Source of the DNA: Euperipatoides rowelli
Lineage: Eukaryota > Onychophora > Udeonychophora > Euonychophora > Peripatopsidae
Length of the DNA stretch: 10,733 nt
Reading direction: 5' to 3' (one strand)
Assembly: GCA_003024985.2 (NCBI GenBank)
Contig: PXIH01S0004310.1
How positions within the stretch are numbered: the first letter of the stretch is position 1; each line of letters starts with the position of its first letter. Of the stretch, positions 1-7,772 are shown piece by piece. The translations under genes and the position numbers were made by a program. Under the pieces are notes generated by a model that did no database searches, was not told where the DNA came from, and worked only from the letters and a program-made list of their open reading frames with translations.

Positions 1-85
1 TTTTTTTAGTAAAAATCTTTAAAAATCAATAAGAAAAAAAAATTTAAAAAATCTGTTACATTTGACCTTTAATACAGAGAATTAA

Positions 86-178
86 TTACCTGATGTTAGT
101 CCAGTCCTTAAGATCATCAAACCATTCTCTTCTTTGTCTTCCTCTTCTTTTTTCCCCTTTCTGTCCATTCCTCAAGTA
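86..178 (-). pseudogene. LINE reverse-transcriptase C-terminal tail, or small exon
   Basis: The minus strand reads about 30 codons, rich in Arg and Lys and then acidic and aromatic: a GRQRRE stretch followed by WFDDLKDWT, ending in TAA at 86-88. Many LINE-encoded reverse transcriptases of animals end with this pattern, a basic GRxRxRW run followed by DD and a Trp. No polymerase motif lies upstream, so this would be a 5'-truncated copy. The same stretch has splice-like flanks on the minus strand: a pyrimidine-rich run ending in TTAG before the first codon (exon edge 179), and CAG/GTAATT at the far side (exon edge 90). It could therefore be a real 90 nt exon or an exonised LINE tail. I favour LINE origin because of the motif. 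Confidence 0.45.
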
Positions 179-179
179 A

Positions 180-754
180 CTAACAAAACAAACTGTTCCA
201 ATAAATTTGATTGACATTTAAATCTTTGTATGTATAGTAGGATAGAAATTTAAAATTATCATGGATAAAACAGACACTTTTTCTGGACCAATACTAGATG
301 TTTTGTCATTATCTACTAAATCAAATATAAGGTTAGTTATCATCCAACAGTTCATTAGAATTAAAAAATAATACTAAGTTATATATATATACTGAATATT
401 TGATATACTATACCTCCAAAAATTTAATCCAATATCAATTTTTTCCATCAATGCCTGGAGAATTAAATCTAGAAATAAAGCGAACAATTAAATAAAACAA
501 TTAATTATAATAATAAAAAAAGTTGAAAGAGCTTAAATAATGTGATTTGTTTCTTGACATTTATCTAGGATTTTTCATGGAAATGGTGAACATTTTATCA
601 TATAGTTTCATTAAATCTATGTTAATCTTTATATATTCTAAAAGTTTATTTTGAAATGGTCAAATTTTAATGATGAGAAGTAGCTTATTAATGTATTCCC
701 ATGCCTATGTTTCTATTAGCTATGTATTTGTATAGTGTTTGGTATACCTGTATG
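180..754. other. AT-rich intergenic stretch, nothing recognised
   Basis: This stretch has no long open frame and no motif I recognise on either strand. It contains a short TA run near 380-391 and scattered A/T homopolymers. A TTTATT at 645-650 (AATAAA on the minus strand) is a possible but distant polyadenylation signal for the gene that ends at 1344. Confidence 0.5.
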
Positions 755-1020
755 TGACTTTAGCTGGTTGACCTTCATTACCCAACTTCTGATTATGAAG
801 GAACAACCTTGAATTAACATTTATCTGGATGATCTGCATTCCCTTCCCTTGATTGTACAGGTATAACCCTGAACAAAGCATTTAGGTAAATTATCTGCAT
901 TACCCCTCTCCCCTCTTGTGATTATAAAAGAAGAACCCTGTACCTAACATTTAGATGGATGATGAACCAACATTTAGTTGGATGACCTACATTTTTCTTC
1001 TTTTCAATTGTAACATTTAA

Positions 1021-1056
<36 letters not shown>

Positions 1057-1290
1057 TCAGCAGAGCCTTCACTTCAATGCTCTTCCAGGCCCTTGTCAGC
1101 ATATCATCATCGTCAGACCATCTAAACACATAAAATTAGCTCACAATACATAACAATAATTATACAATAATTATACAATCCTGAACCTAACAGGAAAACT
1201 GAAAAAATTTAGCTAGATTATCTTGTGATTGTACAGGAACAACCACGAGTCTAAATCTAGCTGACTATTCTACATTTACTAACTTTTCAA
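755..1290. repeat. Degenerate minisatellite, about 60 bp unit
   Basis: Variants of TAGCTGGATGATCTGCATTA followed by a GATTGTACAGG-AACAACCCTGAA-CTAACATT block recur head to tail. Unit starts are visible near 761, 822, 883 and 952, and a shortened unit starts near 975. Spacing is about 61, 61 and 69 bp. The array breaks at about 1017-1185 and resumes with two more degenerate units around 1203 and 1252 (tttagctagattatc; atctagctgactattc). Units differ at many positions, so the array is old. Confidence 0.75.
1022..1054. repeat. (ATT)11 microsatellite
   Basis: Eleven uninterrupted ATT units. The run sits at the left edge of a segment of about 130 bp (1055-1185) that interrupts the surrounding minisatellite. 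Read on the minus strand, the segment ends in an (AAT)11 tail. Simple-sequence tails like this are known from some SINEs and non-LTR elements, so a small retroposon inserted into the array is plausible but not shown. Confidence 0.9.
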
Positions 1291-1343
1291 TGTTCAAGAA
1301 GAATTTTCAGCAGAAATGTTGGGTTTTAGGAAATAAAAATCTA

Positions 1344-1444
1344 TTAAATTATTTTTAATACAGTACTCTTATTTTCTTCTGATGATGTTTTCACAAGGTC
1401 TGAAATAAATGCTTCTGGTCTTAATTCATATGAAGACAGTTGAT
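1344..1444 (-). CDS. Terminal coding exon of unidentified host gene
   Basis: On the minus strand the intron end TTTTTGTTTCAG (acceptor dinucleotide at 1445-1446) is followed by 2 nt that complete a split Asp codon. Then come 32 open codons, beginning QLSSYELRPEAF, and a TAA stop at 1344-1346. The phase exactly matches the donor of the exon at 2545-2686, which ends with a single G. The peptide is mixed charged and hydrophobic, with a polar C-terminal tail (SSEENKST). No close AATAAA follows the stop on the minus strand; the nearest I see is at 645-650. I do not recognise the family. Confidence 0.72.
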
Positions 1445-2544
1445 CTGAAACAAAAAGAATATAGGCTATTCAATTCAATCAGTGACAAAATTTTACAACT
1501 TTTTCCATTGTTATATATTATTACACTAATTTAAATGTTTATAATGAAACTTAACGATGCTTACATTTTATTCTTAAGTGCTTAAATTTACAATATAAAC
1601 TATTTTCAATCTGGCAGACTGCATTTTATTCTGGTACTTTAAATATTTTTTTCAAAACGTTCTGAACATTTTCCCCTTATTTCTAATATTATTATCATAT
1701 GTAAAAATATAACATAGTAGAATATTACAATGAGAATGGGCCGGTAATTAAATAATGTAAATGTTTTAAATAATTTTTAAAATACTTTCCTGCTCATTTG
1801 AAACTTAATTTTCACATTAAAATATATCTTATCTTTTTTTTTTTTAAAAAATTAAGCCAAATCAAAAATTAATGTAGCCTAATCTTCCCACTCAGTTCAA
1901 TCAGCCAATTTTTTTCTGATTTGTTTTTTCATTTAGTCTTAAAAAGCTCCACCTCTCTATTCGGATTAGATTATATTTCATCTCAAAGCAATCTCTTGTC
2001 ATAAAACCAGAACCTCATTGGATAATAATATTCTTAGCATATAAACATGTCATGAATAAAGTAATCCTAATGTGTCATGCTCCAAAGAGATAGAAATAGA
2101 TCTATTATAAAATAGATGCTAATAGGTAGTGTCTTACTTATATAATAAGGGCACGGTACCTAAAACAAACTGAAATAAATATTTATCAATCAATCTTAAC
2201 AGACTAATATTATAGTTTTGATTTAATGATTTATAGCATTTCTAATATTTCAAATATTTTGATTTACTGATTTTTTTTTATCAAATGCATTTGTGTGAAT
2301 GCTCAATTCCTATTGTTATATAATACTTAGCCTACTGTATATTGTGTATAATTATGATTATTTGACATTTTCCTAGTTTTACAAACTTGAATTAAATTAA
2401 GAAATTAAAATAAAGGCAAAAATTAAAAAAAAAAAAAAAAACATCAAATACAATTATTAATTCAACTTGAACTAAAAGTAAAAATGACATAGAACTAATA
2501 CATTTCATATTGAAATAACAATTATTTCCCTCTTTCATATTTAC
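1445..2544 (-). other. Intron of the host gene, 1100 bp
   Basis: The intron runs from a GTAAAT donor (minus strand, 2544 downward) to a pyrimidine-rich TTTGTTTCAG acceptor at 1445. It is very AT-rich, with a T run near 1835-1845 and an A run of about 19 near 2424-2442. The segment around 2010-2190 is less AT-biased and ends in AATAAATATTTATCAATCAATC on the plus strand. It may be a small repeat tail, but I cannot assign it. No other coding segment was seen in it. Confidence 0.65.
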
Positions 2545-2686
2545 CTTGTATAAGGACTTTAAGTTCATCTATGGAAAAAATTGAAAGTTTTTTAATTATA
2601 GATGGAAACAATGAAGTTGATAATTCAACTTTTTCATAATCAATAGGATCTTTTTCCAATATTGTTTCTTCAAAAACATTGCTATC
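2545..2686 (-). CDS. Internal coding exon of unidentified host gene
   Basis: This 142 nt exon on the minus strand is bounded by the acceptor TTATTTTCTAG/GATAGC and the donor ATACAAG/GTAAAT. It is open for 47 codons plus one base in one frame; an adjacent frame I checked hits a stop. The peptide begins DSNVFEETILEKD and continues through LFPSIIKKLSIFSID to ELKVLIQ, a plausible acidic then amphipathic helical segment. Joined to the 1344-1444 exon it gives about 80 residues of C-terminus. I recognise no named domain, so no function is proposed. The preceding exon is either outside the window or the candidate at 3360-3585. Confidence 0.72.
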
Positions 2687-3078
2687 CTAGAAAATAATAA
2701 ATAAACCTTTGGTAACAACAACAAATGGTAGTTTAACTATTATTTCCATTATGTGGAAGACAATATAAAAAATATAGTTNTAAATCTTATGTATTGATTA
2801 GTTCATTTAATTTTGTACAATTTCTGCAGGAAGATAGGATCAAATCATAACTCCAAAATCACTACTGAATAAAGAGAAATCGTTTGAGCAACAATCCCTG
2901 GAAGGTGTACAGACCTGACATTATGCCTTCAAACGCGTTTAGGTTTATTATCCAATATAATGTATAATACACCTAAATATTGCGATAACAGAGGGTGGAA
3001 GGCATAAAAAATGTTTGTCTTTTAATTAGGGAAGCGTGTTATTTACATAGAGTAGGGGCGGACAGGTGTAAGGAGGCA
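2687..3078. other. Non-coding stretch, probably intronic
   Basis: This lies upstream of the 2545-2686 exon on the minus strand and shows no convincing coding segment. It holds an undetermined base (N) at 2780 and the long imperfect palindrome at 2921-3007. A minus-strand CCTATCTTCCTGCAG looks like a strong acceptor, but the sequence after it reaches a stop within about a dozen codons and has no good donor. Confidence 0.5.
2921..3007. repeat. Imperfect palindrome / potential hairpin
   Basis: There are two nested inverted repeats. The outer arms are TTATGCCTTC at 2921-2930 and its exact complement at 2998-3007. The inner arms are 14 bp at 2938-2951 and 2964-2977, pairing at 13 of 14 positions around a 12 nt loop. 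AAACGCGTTT at 2931-2940 is itself palindromic. The whole unit could form a cruciform or be a tiny MITE-like remnant; no target duplication was verified. Confidence 0.6.
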
Positions 3079-3306
3079 GAATAGTGAGAGAGAGTGGATT
3101 TATCAAGTAAGCTGCAAAGGTAAAAAAAAAGATAATTCATTGTATATGCTAACGTGGTTCAGGGGTACTCAGTTGGAGTATGTTACAGTCTCTGCTGGGA
3201 TGGATAGTTCACAAATGGAAAATAGTTTTGGGGAGAGTTAGACTTAATCTAGGTCAGATAACCAGTTCAGGAATCGGACAATATTTAGGCAGTAGTAAAC
3301 TATGTA
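3079..3306 (-). repeat. Left copy of LTR-like direct repeat
   Basis: From about 3120 to 3306 this matches 10463-10640 in the same orientation. By eye there are about 11 mismatches in roughly 150 clean positions, including a stretch of about 50 bp that is identical (around 3235-3285) and then a 3 bp indel. Weaker similarity with a 19 bp gap extends left to about 3079. The other copy flanks the gag end of the Ty3/gypsy element, so this is best read as its 3' LTR or a solo LTR of the same family. No clear polypurine tract is seen beside it, and the right end after 3306 diverges. Confidence 0.65.
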
Positions 3307-3359
3307 ATTCAGGACAGGTTTAAATGTATATAGAAATGTATAATTAGATTGTCACTTAC

Positions 3360-3585
3360 AGTACCGCAAGTAATGAAGGCTTTGGTGTTCCGACAAATGG
3401 AGAGTAAGAGTTATAAACTACTACTAAATTAGTTGTTCGTAAGACAGCCAATCCCTCACCATGATTGATGGCTATTTGCTGTTGTTGTTTGCTGTCCGAA
3501 AGTGGTAGTATTTCAAACAGCGGCAAAGACAACTTCTTGCCAGGTTGATCAAAAATATATATTTTTTCTCTCTCAAGCTCGTGAG
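3360..3585 (-). CDS. Candidate coding exon, unidentified protein
   Basis: The minus strand is open for 74 codons plus 2 nt. The peptide includes EKIYIFDQPGKKLSLP, a QQQQ run and LAVLRTTNLVVVYNSY. Base composition is less AT-biased than the surroundings. The frame ends at a consensus donor ACT/GTAAGT (3354-3359); without splicing it meets TAA two codons after the GCG. The best acceptor is CAGTAAG/CTCAC at 3586, which is weak. The beta-strand-rich look would suit a repeat-propeller type protein, but I do not recognise a family. The GTAAGT donor is phase-incompatible with the 2545-2686 exon, while a weaker GCG/GTACTG donor would be compatible. It may instead be an accessory ORF of the retroelement. 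Confidence 0.5.
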
Positions 3586-3786
3586 CTTACTGTACTTAGT
3601 GTTTATAGTGCTGTAGGTAATGATTGGTATAATGATTCTATTTTATTTATTATTATTTCTGTCAGTTTATGTTGTCCTTTCATTGAGAGGTTTCAAGATT
3701 CATTGTATTCTATAAAGCTTCTTTTTGCACAATATTATTTTATTTATTAGAATTATTTTCTGACTCTTGTAATTATTCTCTCATAG

Positions 3787-4009
3787 ATCTACTCTCCTAC
3801 AACTATGCTTCCTACTCTTATTACGTCTTATGCAATTTTTGGGGTGTACAGCCCTATTACATATCTCCCCACTCCCTTTAAAAAAGCTGAGGGTATGTAT
3901 GAGACATATCAGAAGCTTAGTGCTCTGTTTCCCTTATGCTATGTCACTGATAGTGTTTGTCCTGATACAGTTTTTATCTCTCCTGGCTCAAACTTTTTTA
4001 TGGGTGTTG
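3787..4009 (+). CDS. Possible plus-strand exon, unidentified
   Basis: A pyrimidine-rich acceptor (TTATTCTCTCATAG) is followed on the plus strand by 74 open codons containing YSPITYLPTPFKKAE and GMYETYQKLSALFP. They lead to a possible donor TTG/GTAACC; if unspliced, the frame runs to TAG at 4047. GC content is higher than in neighbouring DNA. The minus strand in the same place has a frame with protein-like pieces broken by four stops, so an old minus-strand pseudogene is an alternative. No family recognised. Confidence 0.3.
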
Positions 4010-4169
4010 GTAACCAAAAAAAAGAAATTCATAACCTTAAGCATTAGTCTATTGATGATAATATACAAAACAAAAACAATAAAAAATTTATTCATGCATA
4101 AATTCTCTTAATTATCAAAAATGAAAAAAATATATATAATAAACTGGGAAAATTGTTCCAAACTGATTT

Positions 4170-5037
4170 CCTTCTTTTCAATCACTATGAACAAAACCAA
4201 TTAGTAATGCATCAATATACTACAAAGTATGATCAAGAACATTTTGTATGTGTCTTTCCTTATAAATTCCCACTATAGACCCATAGTCCAGAATGGGTTG
4301 TATATAATACATTATAATAGTATATCAAAAAATCTAGAGTCTAACATAGATATTAAGTTTTTGGAGTATCCAAAAATCTTTTTAATTATTACATTAAGAT
4401 GGTTAATGTGAGATGAGAAATTGATATTTTTCTGCAAAATAAAACCCAGACCCATTATTGTATCCTCCTCCTTTAATATTTCATTACCAATCCTATATTC
4501 ATAGGACTGATTCGTTTTTCCAAAATGTACCGTCTTTTATTTTTCTTTATTCACTATTAGAGTTAACTTAATATATTCTGCTATAATGTCATTTTATAAG
4601 GTTTTGAAATCCGTTTGCATGATCTTTTAATGTAATGAACATGGAAATTTTATTATTCCATATCCGATAAAACGATGGTAATATTCGACTGCTAAATCTT
4701 TGAAGTATATGTTAAACAGAAAAAGAACTCATCACACATCCTTGGGGAATGCCAATATTCAGGACAAGATCATTAGACAATATGTTATTACACTTTACCG
4801 ATATAGATCTGTCATAAAGGAAATCCATTAGTGTATTGATAATGTATTTGGGAAAGTTTTTTTTATTTTAAAAGAAAACAGGATTATGTTTTCTTTAGAA
4901 AATGTCAATTTATTTGGGAAAGTTTAGTTTTTTAATTTTTATAACCAAGATCTCTCATGTGATACTGTGTCATATGCAGCAGAGAAGTCAAGGAATAGTA
5001 CATCCATGGGGATTTTACCATCTAAAATTCTTTATAG
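4170..5037 (-). pseudogene. Decayed LINE (non-LTR) reverse transcriptase
   Basis: There is no long ORF here, but conserved blocks appear in order on the minus strand when frames are changed. Palm motif A is FLDFSAAYDTVSHE (about 4955-5000). Next comes LMDFLYDRSISVKCN. Motif B is IGIPQG (4735-4755), followed by an FNIYFKDL remnant. LTLIVNKEK and VHFGKTNQ come next, then RIGNEIL, and then SSHINHL through YIQPILDYGS near 4270-4300. Spacing and wording fit jockey/CR1-like LINE polymerases. Motif C (F/YADD) is not recognisable. At least four frameshifts or stops are present and no endonuclease domain remains. The 5' end stops abruptly at the neighbouring gag fragment. Confidence 0.82.
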
Positions 5038-5040
5038 CTT

Positions 5041-5450
5041 GAAGTTTGCTAATCTCAGCTGTTCTGCAAAATTCCACTACTCTTTGTAAAGTCAATGTTG
5101 GCTCTCTCAACATTAGTTCCTGTACTCTCTTGTCTAGTACACCTAGAACACTATCTTATCTCTAATTAATGAATCTTCCTCAACATATTCACATGATGCA
5201 GCTTTTTGCAGTTCAACTAAATATGCATCAAATGATTGTCCTTCTTTTTGATAAATTAACGAAAACTTATAATGTTCGAAGATTACATTTTTTCTAGGAT
5301 CACAACATTCCTGAAACTTATTTAAGATCACTTGTAAAAAACCTCCTTCCCTATCTTCAAACTTAAATGTATTATATATTTCTAGGCCCTCATCACCTAT
5401 AAGGCTCAATAACATTATTTTTTTCCTTTAGTTTTTCAATCCTGTTATAA
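5041..5450 (-). pseudogene. gag: Ty3/gypsy gag fragment, K02A2.6-like type
   Basis: The main open stretch (5143-5415) contains LLSLIGDEGLEIYNTF, then a CDPRKNVIFEHYKF block, EGQSFDAYLVEL and DSLIRDKIVF. These are the conserved blocks of the capsid-like gag in K02A2.6-type Ty3/gypsy elements. After a frameshift at the IVF codons the reading continues as GVLDKRVQELMLREP and RVVEFCRTAEISKL down to about 5041, where the LINE sequence takes over. Upstream, FITGLKN is visible before a stop. An undetermined base lies at 5458. No zinc knuckle or pol follows. It is not part of the larger element to its right, whose gag is different. Confidence 0.85.
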
Positions 5451-5479
5451 AAGAAGANAGCGAACAACTATTAATGCTA

Positions 5480-5620
5480 TTAATAATTAGATATTTATTT
5501 ACTCAAGCTGCTACAGTGTGCTACCATTGCTTACATGCTTGTGCTCTGGCCCCCTCTGTTAGCATCCACCACAAGGACACTATGCAACAGAGATTGGTCG
5601 ACGACTTTATATGTGCATTG
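5480..5620 (-). repeat. LTR-like segment beside the gag fragment
   Basis: On the minus strand a TATATAAAG-like box (about 5604-5614) is followed, roughly 110 bp downstream, by AATAAA (5494-5499). Between them lies GC-richer sequence unlike its surroundings (GGGGGCCAGAGCAC). This arrangement, directly upstream of the gag fragment on the same strand, suits an LTR with promoter and polyadenylation signal. No second copy exists in the window and no primer-binding site is evident, so the call rests on composition and position. Confidence 0.3.
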
Positions 5621-5871
5621 CCATATTTGAAAATTTTTTTCCAGATGTTACACTTAAAAAAAAAAAACTTTCCTTATTAAAAATTTTGACATTTGCTCAT
5701 TCCTGGGTGGGAATTATGTGCTTATAATGATTGCCTGAGAGAAAACTGTCAACCACTCTCTGCATTTTTATAAAATATTTTTTTTGTTTTGAGTTTATTT
5801 GCATAACTTATTTATCTTCTGGTATTTATTGGGCCCTTGTTTTTATCTTGTATTATATATGTGTGAGTGTG
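5621..5871. other. Non-coding stretch after integrase end
   Basis: This AT-rich DNA lies between the LTR-like segment and the integrase stop. All minus-strand frames are closed. No envelope-like frame and no polypurine tract followed by an LTR was found here, which is where a gypsy element would carry env or its 3' LTR. Confidence 0.5.
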
Positions 5872-6993
5872 CTATCTCGGACTCATCAGTCCTGAGTGTG
5901 ACTTCCTTGTCACCTTCCTCCCTATATTTTTATCATCTTGGTTTGTAATTTCATATACTAGGTCATTAATGTTTCTTTTACCTTCATATGGACCCCACCA
6001 CCTATGCTACAATTTGGCGGAGTAATTTTGCTTTTGTCGGACAGAGGGTGCAGTTTTATTTTAAATATATCTCCTACTTCAAAGCTTCTGGGTCTTGTGC
6101 TTTTGTCAAAATACGTCTTTTGTCTGTGCTGACTTAGTTCTACATGTCTAGCGACAAACTGTTTTATATTTTCCATTTCTGCATCCCAATTTTTTACCTG
6201 TGCCTGTATTCTGGATTGTTTGCCCGTATTGCTGTTGACTGTACAAGCCTGGTCCCATGGCAGTTTGATTTCCCAAACAAGGAATAATTTTGCTTGGGAA
6301 AATCCTGTTGTAGTGCATTTTATTGTACGAATTGCCATGAGAAATTGTGGGACTAGTTTGTCCCACTCTATGGTCATATTCGACAAATGCCTGGATCATA
6401 CCTTTAATGACCTTGTTGGAACTTTCTGTCACATCCGACTGTGCATGGTATCTAGTGGTGTGGACAGATTTTACCTTCCACAACTTGCATAAGGCATTAT
6501 ATGTATTTCAAATAAATTGGGGGTCATTATCAGAGATCAATTTTTCAGCTATTCCATGCTGACAGAAAAAAATCCCTTAAGATTTTGGCTATCGCTTCGG
6601 TTTTGGCATTATGGAGGGGAAAAGCTTCTACCCACTGGAATAGTAATCTAAGATCACTAGTAAATAAGTATTCTGCCACTTTGATCTAGGATAAGATCCC
6701 ATTAGATCCAGCGCTACTAAATCTAGGGGCCTAATCACGTGCGCACACACCATGGGTGCTTTCGAGATTTTATTTGCATGTTTTGTCAATTGGCAAAACC
6801 AACAAGTTTGGACATACTTTTTAATGTGTTTGCCCAATTTCCAGAATACTCTGACACTGATTTTTCTGGTCGTTTTGTCTCTTCCAAGATGGCCACATTC
6901 TGGCCTATCATGGAATTCCTTTATGACCTTGTCAACCATGTTGCCAGGGATTACTGGTCTAGGTATGTTTTGGGAGTGTTTTTGTGGTGGCAT
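5872..6993 (-). pseudogene. pol: Integrase domain of Ty3/gypsy pol, broken
   Basis: It would insert the cDNA into chromosomes. The N-terminal zinc-binding HHCC is intact (residues H28 and H35 of the piece starting at 6993, then C64 and C67 in the TCWFCQ block). The catalytic core shows the first Asp in LVALDLMG, the second in LISDNDPQF, and the Glu in SDVTESSN after the YHAQ landmark, so the DDE triad survives. The reading frame does not. The frame closes at a stop near 6628 and continues in another frame as WVEAFPLHNA. It shifts again near 6570, has TGA at 6508-6510, and shifts near 6380 into the 6386-5958 stretch. A last shift gives a GPYE C-terminal module (about 5985-6000) and a TAG stop at 5872-5874. 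Confidence 0.9.
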
Positions 6994-7124
6994 AAAACAT
7001 TGTTGATCACTGTGTAGTTTTGGTGGTGGTCCTTAGTAGGGTCCTTAATTATGCTCTTTAATATTTTTGTTTTAAGTTTGCATTTGTTAGTGTCATGTTC
7101 CTGTCATTTATGAGTGTTTCTATA

Positions 7125-7772
7125 TTATCTAGAAATGATATCTGCAGCTTGAACTCTAGCCAATTTAATTCCTTGTAAAGGAATGGGGGAGATTATTTCC
7201 AGGTCTACATCAGAATCTGGGTCTTCGATGATAGTAGACCCACGGGATAGAGTGTCTGCCACTACATTATCCTTCCCTTTCCTATATTTCACCTCATAAT
7301 CATACTCAATTAATCTTAGTGCCCATCTGGTCAATCTCCAATGGATGTCTTTTGTTTTTAGTAGCCATTTTATTGCACAGGGATCTGTAACTATTGTTAC
7401 TTTATTGTCACTGATATAGCCTCTGAACTTTTTCAGGCTCCACACTATGGCTAGACACTCCTTTTCTGTAATAGAGTAATTCTTTTCCACAACATTTAGC
7501 ATGTGACTCGCATACTCAATTACTTGAGGTTGTCCCTTGTCGCTAAGCTGCTTTAACACAGCACCCAGACCCTCCCATGAGGCATCAGTTTCTAGAATAA
7601 ACCTTTTACCAAAATTTGGCAGGACGAGGTCTGTCTCATTCTTTAACATAGCTTCCTTTAAGGTATTAAAAGCCTGTTCACAATTATCATTCCATGCAAA
7701 AAAAATTTTACTGGTAAGATCATATAAGGGTTGGCATATTTGTGCATAATTTTTAATATGCTCACGTAACCA
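7125..7772 (-). pseudogene. pol: Connection and RNase H domain of Ty3/gypsy pol
   Basis: This is in frame with the reverse transcriptase piece upstream, separated only by a TAA at 7773-7775. It starts with the connection region (NYAQICQPLYDLTSK, then EQAFNTLKEA). RNase H, which degrades RNA in the RNA-DNA hybrid, follows. The Asp in ILETDAS, Glu in SITEKECLA, Asp in IVTDP and Asp in VVADTLSR are all kept. The usual TDH is changed to TDP, a His to Pro replacement. It is open for 174 codons from 7649 to a TAG at 7125, just past the end of the domain. The next stretch (7124-6994) is a linker to integrase with weak open pieces. Confidence 0.9.

Noticed and set aside
985-1130. Minus-strand frame through (AAT)11 giving a poly-Asn run followed by VKCYN, resembling a gag zinc knuckle
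   Set aside because: A stop follows at once, no second Cys/His is present, and the sequence there belongs to the minisatellite array.
755-1290. Tandem array considered as a CRISPR array
   Set aside because: Units are adjacent, degenerate and of variable length with no unique spacers, in a eukaryotic setting.
2820-2860. Minus-strand CTTCCTGCAG acceptor as a hidden exon that would fix the phase conflict
   Set aside because: Only about 11 codons follow before TAA, and there is no acceptable donor in between.
3502-3750. Plus-strand 82-codon frame
   Set aside because: It overlaps the better minus-strand exon candidate, and its C-terminal half is low-complexity hydrophobic translation of AT-rich DNA.
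2780-5458. Single N bases at 2780 and 5458 as possible causes of frame breaks
   Set aside because: The first is in non-coding DNA, and the second lies just outside the readable gag fragment; the frame breaks elsewhere are far from either.
5690-5871. Search for an envelope gene downstream of integrase
   Set aside because: All frames on the minus strand are short and no signal peptide, furin site or membrane segment is visible.
6220-7017. Plus-strand open frames opposite integrase
   Set aside because: The minus strand carries clear integrase motifs here; the plus frames are antisense shadows with no family resemblance.
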